Source of the DNA: CAYRGQ01 sp964423925
Lineage (GTDB): Bacteria; Bacteroidota; Bacteroidia; Sphingobacteriales; Sphingobacteriaceae
Assembly (NCBI GenBank): GCA_964423925.1
Contig: CAYRGQ010000008.1
Coordinates: 1-64,000 of the forward strand
Length of the DNA: 64,000 bases
Reading direction: 5' to 3'
Shown: one piece after another, positions 7,437-17,007 of the stretch
Position numbering within the stretch: the stretch's first letter is position 1
Layout of the letters: each line of letters begins with the position of its first letter
Notes under the pieces: generated by a model
The model's input: the letters and a program-made list of their open reading frames with translations, nothing else
Databases searched by the model: none
Told to the model about the DNA's origin: nothing
Translations under genes and position numbers: made by a program

Positions 7437-8456
7437 ATGGTAAAGATCAAAATAGGCATTATCGGATCAGCTGGCTACACCGGCGGGGAACTGTTACGTA
7501 TCTTGATACACCACCCTTCCGTGGACATCGTGTTTGCCCAGAGCGGGAGTAACGCCGGAAATTCGGTTTCGGACGTGCATGAAGATCTCTTCGGGGATAC
7601 CGACCTGCGTTTTTCAGCCGACGTCTCGGACGACATTGACGTACTGTTTCTCTGCGTGGGACATGGCGACGCCCGCAAATACCTCGAGGCCAACACCGTG
7701 GCGCCCCACATTAAAATCATTGATCTTTCCCAAGATTACCGACTACGAGCGAACACGGAGTACCAGGGCAAAAACTTTATCTACGGATTACCAGAGCTGC
7801 AACGCGAGCGGATCCAAGGCGCCGACTACATCGCCAACCCCGGTTGCTTCTCCACTAACCTGCAGCTGGCCTTGTTGCCCCTAGCGGCCAAAGGGCTCCT
7901 GCCGGATCAAATCCACATCAATGCCACGACCGGCTCTACCGGTGCCGGACAGCGGCCTACGGCAACGACACATTTCAGCTGGCGCGCCAACAACTTGTCG
8001 GCCTATAAGAGTTTTGAGCACCAGCATCTGCAGGAGGTTTCTGAATCGCTCGACCAACTGCAGCCCGGCTTTTTGCCCACCACCGATGGCTCCTTGTTGC
8101 AACGAGCCATGCAACGGATTAACTTCGTGCCCCAGCGGGGGGACTTTCCCCGAGGCATATTTTCTACGATTTACCTCAACTCCGCATTGTCCGAGGAGGA
8201 GGCCTACCGCCTATACGAGACCTATTACGCAACGCATCCGTTCACACACGTCAGCAAAGCAAACATCCATCTCAAGCAGGTCGTCAATACGAATAAGGCC
8301 ATTATTCACCTCGAGAAGCATGGCGACAAACTACTTATCCTGACGGCGGTTGATAACTTACTGAAAGGCGCTTCCGGACAAGCCGTACAAAACATGAATT
8401 TGATGTTTGGCTTAGCGGAAACAACCGGATTACGTTTGAAGAGTCTCGGAATGTAA
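7437..8456 (+). CDS. argC: N-acetyl-gamma-glutamyl-phosphate reductase
   Basis: NADPH-dependent reduction of N-acyl-glutamyl phosphate to the semialdehyde, third step of arginine synthesis. The 339-residue protein has the Rossmann start IGIIGSAGYTGGELLRIL and the active-site Cys in YIANPGCFSTNLQLALLPL. Substrate could be the N-succinyl form in this lineage. It is the last arg gene of this operon; argD, argB, argF, argE and argH are not in the window. Confidence 0.96.
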   Translation: MVKIKIGIIGSAGYTGGELLRILIHHPSVDIVFAQSGSNAGNSVSDVHEDLFGDTDLRFSADVSDDIDVLFLCVGHGDARKYLEANTVAPHIKIIDLSQDYRLRANTEYQGKNFIYGLPELQRERIQGADYIANPGCFSTNLQLALLPLAAKGLLPDQIHINATTGSTGAGQRPTATTHFSWRANNLSAYKSFEHQHLQEVSESLDQLQPGFLPTTDGSLLQRAMQRINFVPQRGDFPRGIFSTIYLNSALSEEEAYRLYETYYATHPFTHVSKANIHLKQVVNTNKAIIHLEKHGDKLLILTAVDNLLKGASGQAVQNMNLMFGLAETTGLRLKSLGM

Positions 8457-8589
8457 CGGGGAGCGACAACCGGATTTCGGCCGGGCTTCGCATCTTTTTC
8501 GAATATTTTCCCTTTGCGTCGGGTGCTCCTGACATACCCTTGTCATTGTCGGCCTGTACTTTCGTACCCTAACACAAGACAAACGTATT

Positions 8590-9072
8590 ATGGACAACAC
8601 CACAGCAACACCAATCATCACGCCTGAAAACTTAAGAAAACACTGGCAGGGACACCGCGCGCTAACGCGACGTGTTATTGAAGCATTTCCGGAAAAAGCA
8701 TTTTTTGAATTTAGTGTGGGTGGCATGCGCCCCTTTGCGGCTATCGTGGCGGAACTGCTCGCCATCGCCGGACCGGGCTTGAAACAAATTGTGACGGGCG
8801 AAGTCACTGAACTCGACGAGGATGCATCGAAGTTCGCATCAAAGGCCGAAGTACTCGTCAAATGGGATGAAACAACCGCTCAAGTCGACTCTTATTGGGC
8901 GCAGCTGTCTCCCGAGCGATTCGCGGAGTCGGTCACGCTATTCGGACAATACACCTCGCCAGTAATCGAGCAAATCCTTTACTTTATTGACAACGAAGTA
9001 CACCACCGCGGCCAAGGATACACCTATCTCCGCGCACTAGACATCGAACCGCCTTATTTTTGGGAACGGTAA
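8590..9072 (+). CDS. DinB family protein
   Basis: A 160-residue four-helix DinB/YfiT-like protein. The metal-site His pattern is visible only in part (NEVHHRGQGYTYLRALDIEPP at the C-terminus, with HWQGHR near the N-terminus); such proteins are thiol-dependent or hydrolytic metalloenzymes of mostly unknown substrate. It is convergent with a YafY/WYL regulator with a 39-base gap, a pairing often seen for DinB-like genes. A self-complementary GTAC-TTTC-GTAC lies about 25 bases upstream of its ATG and could be an operator. Confidence 0.85.
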   Translation: MDNTTATPIITPENLRKHWQGHRALTRRVIEAFPEKAFFEFSVGGMRPFAAIVAELLAIAGPGLKQIVTGEVTELDEDASKFASKAEVLVKWDETTAQVDSYWAQLSPERFAESVTLFGQYTSPVIEQILYFIDNEVHHRGQGYTYLRALDIEPPYFWER

Positions 9073-9111
9073 AGCGCAGCCCTCTCCTCAGCAATCCCTT
9101 GCTTGGAAGGT

Positions 9112-10101
9112 CTACGCCCCGGCGGAAACGGCCTTCCAAGCCAGGTTTTTCTGGATATCCCTCACGAGCGTTTCAACTTGCTCCCGAAAGCTTACTGGCT
9201 CTACGATACGCGCCATATCGCCACAAGTAAGGTACCAACGGACAAAGAAATGATCATTTTCGTCATGCAGAAAGGTCATTTCCACCTCATCTCCTACTTC
9301 GGTTTCGCTGACGAAACCAAAGTGCTGGGCGTCGCGACGGATATAGCGTACCATGTCGCGTTGGAACCGGATGACGACCTTTTGCTTGACGGACGCCTTG
9401 CGGCTAGCCTCACGGAGCGTCTCCAGCGGTGGATGTTGCTCCGCAAACCGATGGGGTGTGCGGCGAATGAGGAGGATGCGATCGGCCCGAAATTGCCGAT
9501 AGTCGGCACGAAGCAGGCAATACCCCATGACATACCAAAAACCGCTTTCGTGGAATACACCGACCGGTTCAATGACCCGCTCCACAGGGACGTCCTCCCG
9601 CAACGAGCGGTAAACGAGCAGCACCTGCCGGTTGTTGGCGATACTTTCCAGTAGAATTTCAAGCGTATCTGGGATGGCTTCGTTGATGGGGCTGGTTTTC
9701 TTGTTGACAAGGAGGTTGGCGCCGAGCGTACCGATCCATTCCTTATCCGCAGCCTTCAAGACCGCTTTGACCTTGTACAACGCTGCTTGGTAATGCGCAC
9801 CCAAACTTTTGTCGGCAAAGGCCTCCATCAACTTGCCCGCAGCCACGAAGCCCAGCGCCTCTTCGCGCGTGAACATGATGGGAGGCAGCCGATAACCGTC
9901 CACCAAGGAATAACCCGCTCCGGCCTCTCCGATAAGCGGGATGCCCGCTGCTTCCAACACCCGAATATCGCGGTAGATGGTGCGTACGCTGACACCGAAA
10001 CGCGCAGCCAAGTCCTCAGCACGTACCAACCGCTTGGATTGAAGCTGGATGTAAATGGCGACGATGCGGTCAAACCGTCTCAACGTTTCCTCGGTACCCA
10101 T
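9112..10101 (-). CDS. YafY-type WYL transcriptional regulator
   Basis: A 329-residue DNA-binding regulator. Residues 8-60 form an HTH_11 winged helix (RAEDLAARFGVSVRTIYRDIRVLEAAG), and a WYL sensing domain follows at about 145-230, with a C-terminal extension. Such proteins bind nucleic-acid or small ligands and often control a neighbouring enzyme, here perhaps the convergent DinB gene. Its predicted -7 element ends only five bases before the ATG. Confidence 0.9.
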   Translation of the reverse strand: MGTEETLRRFDRIVAIYIQLQSKRLVRAEDLAARFGVSVRTIYRDIRVLEAAGIPLIGEAGAGYSLVDGYRLPPIMFTREEALGFVAAGKLMEAFADKSLGAHYQAALYKVKAVLKAADKEWIGTLGANLLVNKKTSPINEAIPDTLEILLESIANNRQVLLVYRSLREDVPVERVIEPVGVFHESGFWYVMGYCLLRADYRQFRADRILLIRRTPHRFAEQHPPLETLREASRKASVKQKVVIRFQRDMVRYIRRDAQHFGFVSETEVGDEVEMTFLHDENDHFFVRWYLTCGDMARIVEPVSFREQVETLVRDIQKNLAWKAVSAGA

Positions 10102-10105
10102 GTAC

Positions 10106-10113
10106 CAAAGGTA
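10106..10113 (-). promoter_or_regulatory. -7 element of the YafY-type gene (leaderless)
   Basis: On the minus strand this reads TACCTTTG, an exact TAnnTTTG. Its last base lies five bases from the A of the ATG at 10101, so transcription should begin at or next to the start codon. No good -33 element is visible. Confidence 0.45.
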
Positions 10114-10164
10114 AAGGTTGTACCGGAAATTCCGACGGCAGTATTAGAAAAAGCCGTCGACGGC

Positions 10165-11466
10165 CTAGCGAAAGACAACGGCTAGGCTTTCGAAAATCGC
10201 TTCTTGAGCTTTTTTCAAATCAGCTACGGTATGCGCATCTGAGACAAACCCCACCTCATAGCCCGACGGTCCCAGATATACGCCACGATTAAGCAATTCG
10301 CGATGCATAGTCTTGTAATAAGTCATGCTTTCATGATCGATGGCCGCAGCCTGCCGTATCGTTTCTTGCTCGGTAAAGGCAAACCAGAAGATCGACCCAA
10401 CCGAAAAGAGCTTAACTGCATAGCCCCGCTCGGCGACGTGCTGGCGGGTACCTTCAACAAATCCTTCCGTTTTAACCGCTAACGCGTCGTAAAAGCCCTC
10501 GCGCGACAATTCGGTCAGCTGGGCGATTCCCGCGGCCATGGCCACGGGGTTGCCCGATAGCGTGCCAGCCTGGTATACGCCTCCGTCGGGAGAAATATGA
10601 CCCATCAATTCGGCCGAAGCGCCATAGGCCCCTACCGGCATACCTCCGCCGATAATCTTACCGTACGTGACAATATCGGGTTTGACACCGTAGTATCCAG
10701 CCGCGCCTTGCAGACCAAGTCGGTACCCCGTAATGACCTCGTCAAAAAGTAATAGGGCGTCATGGGTCGTACACAGTTCCCGCAATGCGTGGATGTATTC
10801 CTTAGTTTGTAGAAGGAGACCATTATTGGCCGGAATGCCTTCGATAATGACCGCGGCAATCTCCCCTTTGAACTGGTTAAACGCCTGCTGTACCGCTTCG
10901 ATATCGTCGAGCGGAACCACGATGGTTTCGGCCGCGAAGGAAGCGGGCACACCGGCTGAGGAAGTTTCGCCAAACGTGACCAAGCCTGATCCTGCCTTAA
11001 CCAATAAAGAGTCCGAATGGCCGTGATAGCACCCATCGAATTTGATGATCTTGTCGCGCTTCGTGTATCCACGCGCCAACCGGATGGCAGACATCACCGC
11101 TTCGGTACCCGAACTCACAAATCGGATTTTGTCGATATAGGGATTTTGGCTAAGCATGAGCTCAGCCAATTCGTTTTCTAAGGCCGTGGGTGCACCAAAA
11201 CTCAAACCGTTAGACAGCGCCTGCACCACGCGCTCACGAATGACCGGATGGTTGTGGCCAAGGATCAGCGGCCCCCACGAGCAGCAAAAATCGATAAACT
11301 CATTGCCATCAGCGTCCCAAAGCCGACATCCGTCGCCCTTCTCAATAAACAGCGGGGTACCATACACCGACTTAAAAGCCCGAACGGGTGAGTTTACTCC
11401 ACCAGGGAAATATTTTTTAGCTTTTTCGTAGAGTTTGGCGGAAGCCGCACGCGATATATCAGTCAT
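10165..11466 (-). CDS. hemL: Glutamate-1-semialdehyde 2,1-aminomutase
   Basis: PLP enzyme that turns glutamate-1-semialdehyde into 5-aminolevulinate in the C5 route to heme. The 433-residue protein has the start YFPGGVNSPVRAFKSV, the SSGTEAVMSAIRLARG cofactor loop and the Schiff-base Lys in TYGKIIGGGMPVGAYG. It is the last gene of hemA-hemCD-hemB-hemL, 53 bases after hemB, all on the minus strand. Confidence 0.97.
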   Translation of the reverse strand: MTDISRAASAKLYEKAKKYFPGGVNSPVRAFKSVYGTPLFIEKGDGCRLWDADGNEFIDFCCSWGPLILGHNHPVIRERVVQALSNGLSFGAPTALENELAELMLSQNPYIDKIRFVSSGTEAVMSAIRLARGYTKRDKIIKFDGCYHGHSDSLLVKAGSGLVTFGETSSAGVPASFAAETIVVPLDDIEAVQQAFNQFKGEIAAVIIEGIPANNGLLLQTKEYIHALRELCTTHDALLLFDEVITGYRLGLQGAAGYYGVKPDIVTYGKIIGGGMPVGAYGASAELMGHISPDGGVYQAGTLSGNPVAMAAGIAQLTELSREGFYDALAVKTEGFVEGTRQHVAERGYAVKLFSVGSIFWFAFTEQETIRQAAAIDHESMTYYKTMHRELLNRGVYLGPSGYEVGFVSDAHTVADLKKAQEAIFESLAVVFR

Positions 11467-11519
11467 TTCAACAACAAGTTATAATACATTAATCTCAACC
11501 AGAAAAGGCCCGCCGCAGC

Positions 11520-12491
11520 CTACAGCCAGCCATTCTTAAGTACCTCCTTGGCGTGGTACGTCAGGATCGCGCTCGCGCCGGCTCGGCGAAAACCAAGTAG
11601 GGCCTCCATGATGGCGCGCTCCTCATCCAGCCACCCATTCCGAGCGGCCGCTTTAATCATGGCATACTCGCCACTGACGTTGTATGCCGCGATAGGCAAG
11701 TCGAACTCATCATGCAATAGCTTGATGACATCCAGGTAGGGCAATCCGGGCTTTACCATAAGGAAATCCGCGCCTTCTTCCGCGTCGAGCCGTGCTTCGA
11801 TCAAGGCTTCCCGTACGTTTGCGGGATTCATTTGGTAGGTTTTTTTGTCACCGTGCTTGGGTGCCGAATTGAGGGCATCCCTAAACGGCCCGTAGAAGGC
11901 ACTGGCGTATTTGGCGGTGTAGGACATTAACGAAACATTGGCAAAACCGTTAGCATCCAGCAGGCGTCGAATATAGCCAATGCGTCCGTCCATCATGTCA
12001 GAGGGAGCGATGATATCCGCTCCTGCGCGGGCATGCGCCAGGGCCATGCCGCCGAGTACTTCGAGGGTCTCGTCGTTCAGGATTTCGCCGTTCTCGACTA
12101 TACCGTCATGGCCGTCACTGCTGTAGGGGTCCATCGCCACGTCGGTCACCACGCAAGCTTCGGGAAACCGGGATTTAACCGCCTCGATCGCCCGCAGATA
12201 CAAATTTCCTTCGCGCGTAGCTTCGGTGGCGTATTTATCCTTTCGCGATTCCTCAATATTGGGGAATAAATCAAAAGCGTGCAAGCCCAACTCCAGGCAT
12301 TCTTCTATTTCACGCAGTAAATTGTCGATCGAAAGCCGATATATCCCCGGCATGGAAGCCACTTCGGTTTTCTGGTTATCGCCATCGACAATAAAGATGG
12401 GAAAAATAAGGTTTGACGCATGCAAGCGTGTCTCCTGCACCATATCGCGGATAACCGCAGATTTTCGATTTCTTCTAGGACGTTGTAGCAT
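11520..12491 (-). CDS. hemB: Porphobilinogen synthase
   Basis: 5-Aminolevulinate dehydratase, condensing two ALA into porphobilinogen. The 323-residue protein has two active-site Lys, in SYTAKYASAFYGPFRDA and FLMVKPGLPYLD. The zinc-binding Cys-rich loop of the zinc-type enzymes is replaced by MDPYSSDGHDG, so this is the Cys-free, Mg-dependent type. Third gene of the heme operon. Confidence 0.97.
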   Translation of the reverse strand: MLQRPRRNRKSAVIRDMVQETRLHASNLIFPIFIVDGDNQKTEVASMPGIYRLSIDNLLREIEECLELGLHAFDLFPNIEESRKDKYATEATREGNLYLRAIEAVKSRFPEACVVTDVAMDPYSSDGHDGIVENGEILNDETLEVLGGMALAHARAGADIIAPSDMMDGRIGYIRRLLDANGFANVSLMSYTAKYASAFYGPFRDALNSAPKHGDKKTYQMNPANVREALIEARLDAEEGADFLMVKPGLPYLDVIKLLHDEFDLPIAAYNVSGEYAMIKAAARNGWLDEERAIMEALLGFRRAGASAILTYHAKEVLKNGWL

Positions 12492-12568
12492 GTTTGCGTG
12501 TTGCGTTATATTGTGTGTTACTACACCCCAACAGGGGACGTGGGCTGAACTCCGACCGGTGTATACCC

Positions 12569-14161
12569 TTAATTTTCGTAATCCAGTGCGAATACCGCTT
12601 CCGCCAAACCGATTTCATCTGGCGAGAAAGGCAAGTGGTAGCGTAAGCCCAGTTCTTCTATTTTTTTGCCTGACGAATGCCCGATACAGATAATTTGCTG
12701 GCCTGGATCGACCAAGTTGTCGGCGAAATACGCTTCCACATTGCTGGGGCTGGTAAATATGAGGACCTCCGCATTGCTCTTGGCAACGCCCGATTCGATG
12801 TGAGTCTCGTAGACCGGCAAATTGACCACTTTGGTATTGGCAGTCAGCGACTTCTGTATAGTTTCGAGCGATTCCTTAGCACGCGGTATTAGGACGGTCG
12901 TACCGTCGGCAATCATGGCAAACTCCTTCGCAATGCCATGCATGTCGATACCGAGCTTCTCGCCCGTGAAATCGGGGACGTAACCGTGCATCTTGAGCGT
13001 CTCTTCCGAACCGCGACCAATGACGGCAAATTTCGTTTTCTTGCTCAGCCTGGGTTGCAAGCGGAAAAAATTCTCGATGCCGTTTTTGCTCGTAAAGAAA
13101 ACCCAATCGACGTGCTTAAGGATAAAGGGATCGAGGGTATTGATAATCGGAAAAATTCGGATTAATGACCGGCCGTCCACTGCAATACCCAGTTGCTGCA
13201 TGGCGCGGGCGAAGTAGCTATTTTCGTTGACATCACGCGATATAAACACCTGCTTGGGAAGTTTGCGACCCTTGTCGTACTTCGCTGCAATTTTTGCCGC
13301 TAGACCCTCCACGGTGTCCGAAGATGTGTACAGACGCGTCGGGAATTCGTCTGCCGTATCGGCGATGGACGACCAAACCTGATATTGCCCATCCTGGTGA
13401 CGGCAGTAGCAACCCAACGGTGCATGGCATCCGGCGTCGAATTGCCGGAGCACTTCGCGTTCCACGCCGATCTCCTCCGCCACGCGCGCATCATGGATCT
13501 GCTGCAACACGTCGTAGAGCTCTCGGTCCGTTTCACGGATCTGTACTGCCAATACGCCCTGCGCAGGAGCCGGCACAATCTCAACAGGCGGCAGCTCCTC
13601 GACATGAAAATCACTCAAATCCAATCCAATGCGGGATATACCCGCTTTGGCCAGCATGATAGCATCGTAATTTTCGTTGCGCAACTTCTCGATCCGCGTA
13701 ATGACGTTGCCCCTCAAGTCAGCAAATTCCAAATCCGGCCGCATCCCATGCAACTGAGCTTTGCGGCGGTTTGACGACGTGCCTACGGTGGCGTTATGTT
13801 TGAGCGATAGCCGCTTTTTTTCGTCTACGCAATCTTTGTGGATAATCAGCAGTTCGGAAGGATCCTCGCGCTCGCTCACCGCGGCAATGATTAACCCTTC
13901 GGGGTGCTGGGTGGGCAGGTCTTTGTGCGAATGCACGGCCAAATCGATGCTCCCGTTGAGCAGCTCTTCCTCCAGCTCCTTGGTGAAAAATCCCTTACCC
14001 TCCAGCTTGTCCAGCCGCAGGTGTTGCACAATGTCGCCCTGGGTTTTAATAATCTTGAGTTCGGAGGCTACGCCGATGGCCGACAACTTATCTTTGATGT
14101 GATTGGCTTGCCACAGTGCCAGTTCGCTACCCCGGGTGCCTATGATTAACGTACGTTCCAA
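12569..14161 (-). CDS. hemCD: Fused hydroxymethylbilane synthase / uroporphyrinogen-III synthase
   Basis: A 530-residue fusion. Residues 1 to about 300 are porphobilinogen deaminase, with GTRGSELALWQA at the start, VHSHKDLPT, and the dipyrromethane-cofactor Cys at about 245 (FDAGCHAPLG). Residues from about 303 on (QVFISRDVNENSYFARAMQQLG) are uroporphyrinogen-III synthase. Both steps from porphobilinogen to uroporphyrinogen III are thus on one chain, so the unstable hydroxymethylbilane can pass directly between domains. The start codon appears to be TTG at 14161; no suitable ATG is nearby. Confidence 0.95.
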   Translation of the reverse strand: MERTLIIGTRGSELALWQANHIKDKLSAIGVASELKIIKTQGDIVQHLRLDKLEGKGFFTKELEEELLNGSIDLAVHSHKDLPTQHPEGLIIAAVSEREDPSELLIIHKDCVDEKKRLSLKHNATVGTSSNRRKAQLHGMRPDLEFADLRGNVITRIEKLRNENYDAIMLAKAGISRIGLDLSDFHVEELPPVEIVPAPAQGVLAVQIRETDRELYDVLQQIHDARVAEEIGVEREVLRQFDAGCHAPLGCYCRHQDGQYQVWSSIADTADEFPTRLYTSSDTVEGLAAKIAAKYDKGRKLPKQVFISRDVNENSYFARAMQQLGIAVDGRSLIRIFPIINTLDPFILKHVDWVFFTSKNGIENFFRLQPRLSKKTKFAVIGRGSEETLKMHGYVPDFTGEKLGIDMHGIAKEFAMIADGTTVLIPRAKESLETIQKSLTANTKVVNLPVYETHIESGVAKSNAEVLIFTSPSNVEAYFADNLVDPGQQIICIGHSSGKKIEELGLRYHLPFSPDEIGLAEAVFALDYEN

Positions 14162-14293
14162 AATATCGAGTTAAATAACGCCTAAAAATATAAAAATTCA
14201 CGTCAATAACGCAGGATGGCGCGCCATCACGCCATCGGCGCACAGCGAGCAGTCTTGGTATCGGGGAAGATGCAGAGGGCGGGATCGAAGCGA

Positions 14294-15535
14294 TTAATTG
14301 ATCTCGGCCTGGCTGTTCCTGACGAGGATGTCCTTAGCCATGACCATGGGTACTTTAATGTATTTTTTCTCCATGTAGTCGATCACCTTCTCGAGCACAA
14401 GACGGGAGTTCTCATCCAATTGGCTAACTTCAGCGGCAAACACTTCATTGAGGGCGAACGAACGGATTTCCTTCACTTTATCAGGCACTTCGCGCATCGC
14501 CAGTTCCACGCGGCGCTGTTTCAGCACCGGCAGGAATTCTGCAATGTTTTCCTCGATGATTGTCTCAGCATGCTGCAGTTCGTCATAGCGCTCCTGCAAA
14601 TTGCGGTTGGCGATCGCCTGCAAGCTTCCCACCTCGATATAGTGTACGGGATTGTTATGGATAACCGCCATATCGATATCATGGGGGATGGCCAAGTCGA
14701 CAATCACCTTGCGGTCCGTCTCGCCATTCAGGAGCGATGCATACAGGGCCTCGTCGATAATCGCCTCCGCCGCACCCGTACAGCTAATCAATACGTCAAA
14801 ACCCTCCTTATAGTTTTTCAACTCATCGAGTGGCAGCGCCCTTCCGTTGAGCTCCGCCGCGAACGACTGCGCCTTCTCCAGCGTGCGGTTGAACACGACG
14901 AAATTGGAGAACTTATGCTTTTTTAGGTATTTAGCCAAGTTTTGGTTGGTCTCTCCTGCGCCGACCACGAGGATGCGCGGGTCTTCGGCCAGTTTAACTT
15001 CCTTCAGCTTGCGATACGCCAGCGACACCACCGAAACGGGGTTGCGAGAAATGCGCGTATGCGTATAGACTTCTTTTGATGTTTTGACCAATCGGTCCAT
15101 CATCAGGCGAAGGAAATCACCGGTAAAGCCTAGCTGACGGCAACGCTCGTAAGCCTTGCGCACCTGCGCAAGCACTTCCTTCTCGCCGACCACCAAGCTC
15201 TCGAGCGAGCATGACATCCGGAACAAGTGACGCAGGGCATCCAGCCCCGAATACTTAGACACTTGATCCAAGAATGACTCCATGCGCTCCGATGGCACGC
15301 AGAAATTAAGCTGCTCCAAGAACTCCTTCACGAAGGAAGAAGTCAGCTCATGGGCTCCATAAAACACAAATTCGACCCGGTTACACGTGCCGATGTAAAA
15401 AATCTCCGGGATGTCGAAATGATTCTTGACCGTGATGAGCCTGCTCTCAAGGTCCTCATTACCAATCACAAGATCTCCCAAATCTCTCAACTCCACATAC
15501 TTGTGAGTAAACGCTATGAGCTTAATATACTTCAA
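14294..15535 (-). CDS. hemA: Glutamyl-tRNA reductase
   Basis: NADPH-dependent reduction of glutamyl-tRNA to glutamate-1-semialdehyde, the committed step of C5 heme synthesis. The 413-residue protein has the nucleophilic Cys in FYIGTCNRVEFVF, the LVVGEKEVLAQVRKAY stretch, and the nucleotide-binding ILVVGAGETNQNLAKYL. The start is a TTG at 15535 (MKYIKLIAFTHK), matching the family start. First gene of the heme operon, with a -7 element at 15567-15574. Confidence 0.96.
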   Translation of the reverse strand: MKYIKLIAFTHKYVELRDLGDLVIGNEDLESRLITVKNHFDIPEIFYIGTCNRVEFVFYGAHELTSSFVKEFLEQLNFCVPSERMESFLDQVSKYSGLDALRHLFRMSCSLESLVVGEKEVLAQVRKAYERCRQLGFTGDFLRLMMDRLVKTSKEVYTHTRISRNPVSVVSLAYRKLKEVKLAEDPRILVVGAGETNQNLAKYLKKHKFSNFVVFNRTLEKAQSFAAELNGRALPLDELKNYKEGFDVLISCTGAAEAIIDEALYASLLNGETDRKVIVDLAIPHDIDMAVIHNNPVHYIEVGSLQAIANRNLQERYDELQHAETIIEENIAEFLPVLKQRRVELAMREVPDKVKEIRSFALNEVFAAEVSQLDENSRLVLEKVIDYMEKKYIKVPMVMAKDILVRNSQAEIN

Positions 15536-15566
15536 AATGGTCTACGGATCGATTCAATAACTCGCA

Positions 15567-15574
15567 CAAACGTA
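15567..15574 (-). promoter_or_regulatory. -7 element of the heme operon
   Basis: Minus strand TACGTTTG, an exact TAnnTTTG, about 30 bases before the hemA start. No clear TTTG at the -33 position. Confidence 0.5.
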
Positions 15575-15688
15575 CGACATCTCGTCCACGCCATGTGTCA
15601 GAAACGTGTCAAACACAGCTATTTAGAATGTTTATAAATTGTTACGCCGCAGGGAAGCTATGCTGGTCAGCGGATTAGCAAATACGCG

Positions 15689-16783
15689 TCAGCGTGCCCC
15701 CAGCGTGAAGGTGAACTGATCGTGCGGCTCGTTTCGCCAGGCCAAGTGCCTCGTTGTAGGCGAGATGGCGAAAAAAGGCGAAAACGTCTTTACGCTAACG
15801 GTCTTTCCGTCGGGCGAGAATTCCAGAATACGCACCCATCCGTCCCCACCGTTGCCAAACCATCCGCCACCTAGGGCCTGTGCATTGAACACCATTTGGT
15901 GCACCGCCCGTCCACCGGCGTTGATATCTGTCCGGAAGCCGATGTGGCCGAGCGGATCATCTGGCCGTCCGATGTGCCCGGATAGCACGATTTCGATATT
16001 TTTAGACGGCTTCACAAGCTTCTCCCACACGGCCGCGCCATAATTGCCGTCGGTGATGGGGTACCCCTCCTTGACGATATGTTCGCTTTCGGAGTTGAGG
16101 TAGGAGTGCGTCAGCAAAATGACCGTGTGGTTCGCATATTTCTCCTGGTTAAGGGTTTTCTGGGCCCATGACAAGACGGTATCCCGAGGCGCGAACTCGA
16201 GCACCATAACCAAGAAGTCCTTGCCCTGGGGCGATTTGAATTCGTAGGTTGCATTCGTCAGCGAGGGAAAGCCCTGCGCATCATCCCCTACATCGCGAAG
16301 CAAGCGTTGCGACAATGGATTTTTGTCCACGGGGAAATATTGGTTATAGTTTGTACGGCGGTATTCTATGTTTTTGACGCCGTAGTCGTGGTTTCCCGTC
16401 GCGACAACGTAGGGCACCTTGCCGTCGAGGCGATTGAATGCACGGGCTACAGCCTCCCATTGTTGCTTACCGGGTTGGTTGGCTTCGCGGGCCACGGGAT
16501 TAAGCCAATCGTTGTGCTCGACCAAGTCGCCCGTACACAGGACCATCTGTATGTTGAGCGGGGATACTTGTTCGCTTATCCAACCGGTCATCAACTCCAG
16601 AATTCCCTGATTTCGCTCGTATTTGACGTAGGATTGCGGATCAGGTATTAATACCATCGACCATGCCCCTTCCTCGGCCAATGCCGGAGCGTTGTATGCG
16701 TCTTCTTGGGCGCGACTCTGTCCGGCGACCAAACAGCAAATCGCCAGCAGCAAAAAAATCGAAATTCTCCGTGACACGTTCAT
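15689..16783 (-). CDS. Secreted metallophosphoesterase
   Basis: A 364-residue protein with a signal peptide (MNVSRRISIFLLLAICCLVAGQSRA, cut before QED). The calcineurin-like motifs are in order: LIPDPQSYV at the start of the domain, CTGDLVEHND, ATGNHDYG, LLTHSYLN and LSGHIG, giving the two-metal site. It should act in the periplasm or on the surface as a phosphodiesterase or phosphatase; substrate unknown. It stands alone between the heme operon and the divergent mrp operon. Confidence 0.9.
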   Translation of the reverse strand: MNVSRRISIFLLLAICCLVAGQSRAQEDAYNAPALAEEGAWSMVLIPDPQSYVKYERNQGILELMTGWISEQVSPLNIQMVLCTGDLVEHNDWLNPVAREANQPGKQQWEAVARAFNRLDGKVPYVVATGNHDYGVKNIEYRRTNYNQYFPVDKNPLSQRLLRDVGDDAQGFPSLTNATYEFKSPQGKDFLVMVLEFAPRDTVLSWAQKTLNQEKYANHTVILLTHSYLNSESEHIVKEGYPITDGNYGAAVWEKLVKPSKNIEIVLSGHIGRPDDPLGHIGFRTDINAGGRAVHQMVFNAQALGGGWFGNGGDGWVRILEFSPDGKTVSVKTFSPFFAISPTTRHLAWRNEPHDQFTFTLGAR

Positions 16784-17007
16784 ATAAACAGGTTATTAAA
16801 GACAGGTAATTGCATTCAAGCTCACAAAGCTAGCTTTTTTCTCCATATCGAAAAGCCCCTGCGCGGGTTTGCCAGCCTTGGTATCCTGCTCTATCCTGCA
16901 ATGCCATGGCTATGGCATATTTTTCCGGGAATGCACAAAAATCATTGCCATTTCCTAGATTTTGCATATTTTAGTGGCATTTCCACACCCGATTTAAGGT
17001 CATGTAG

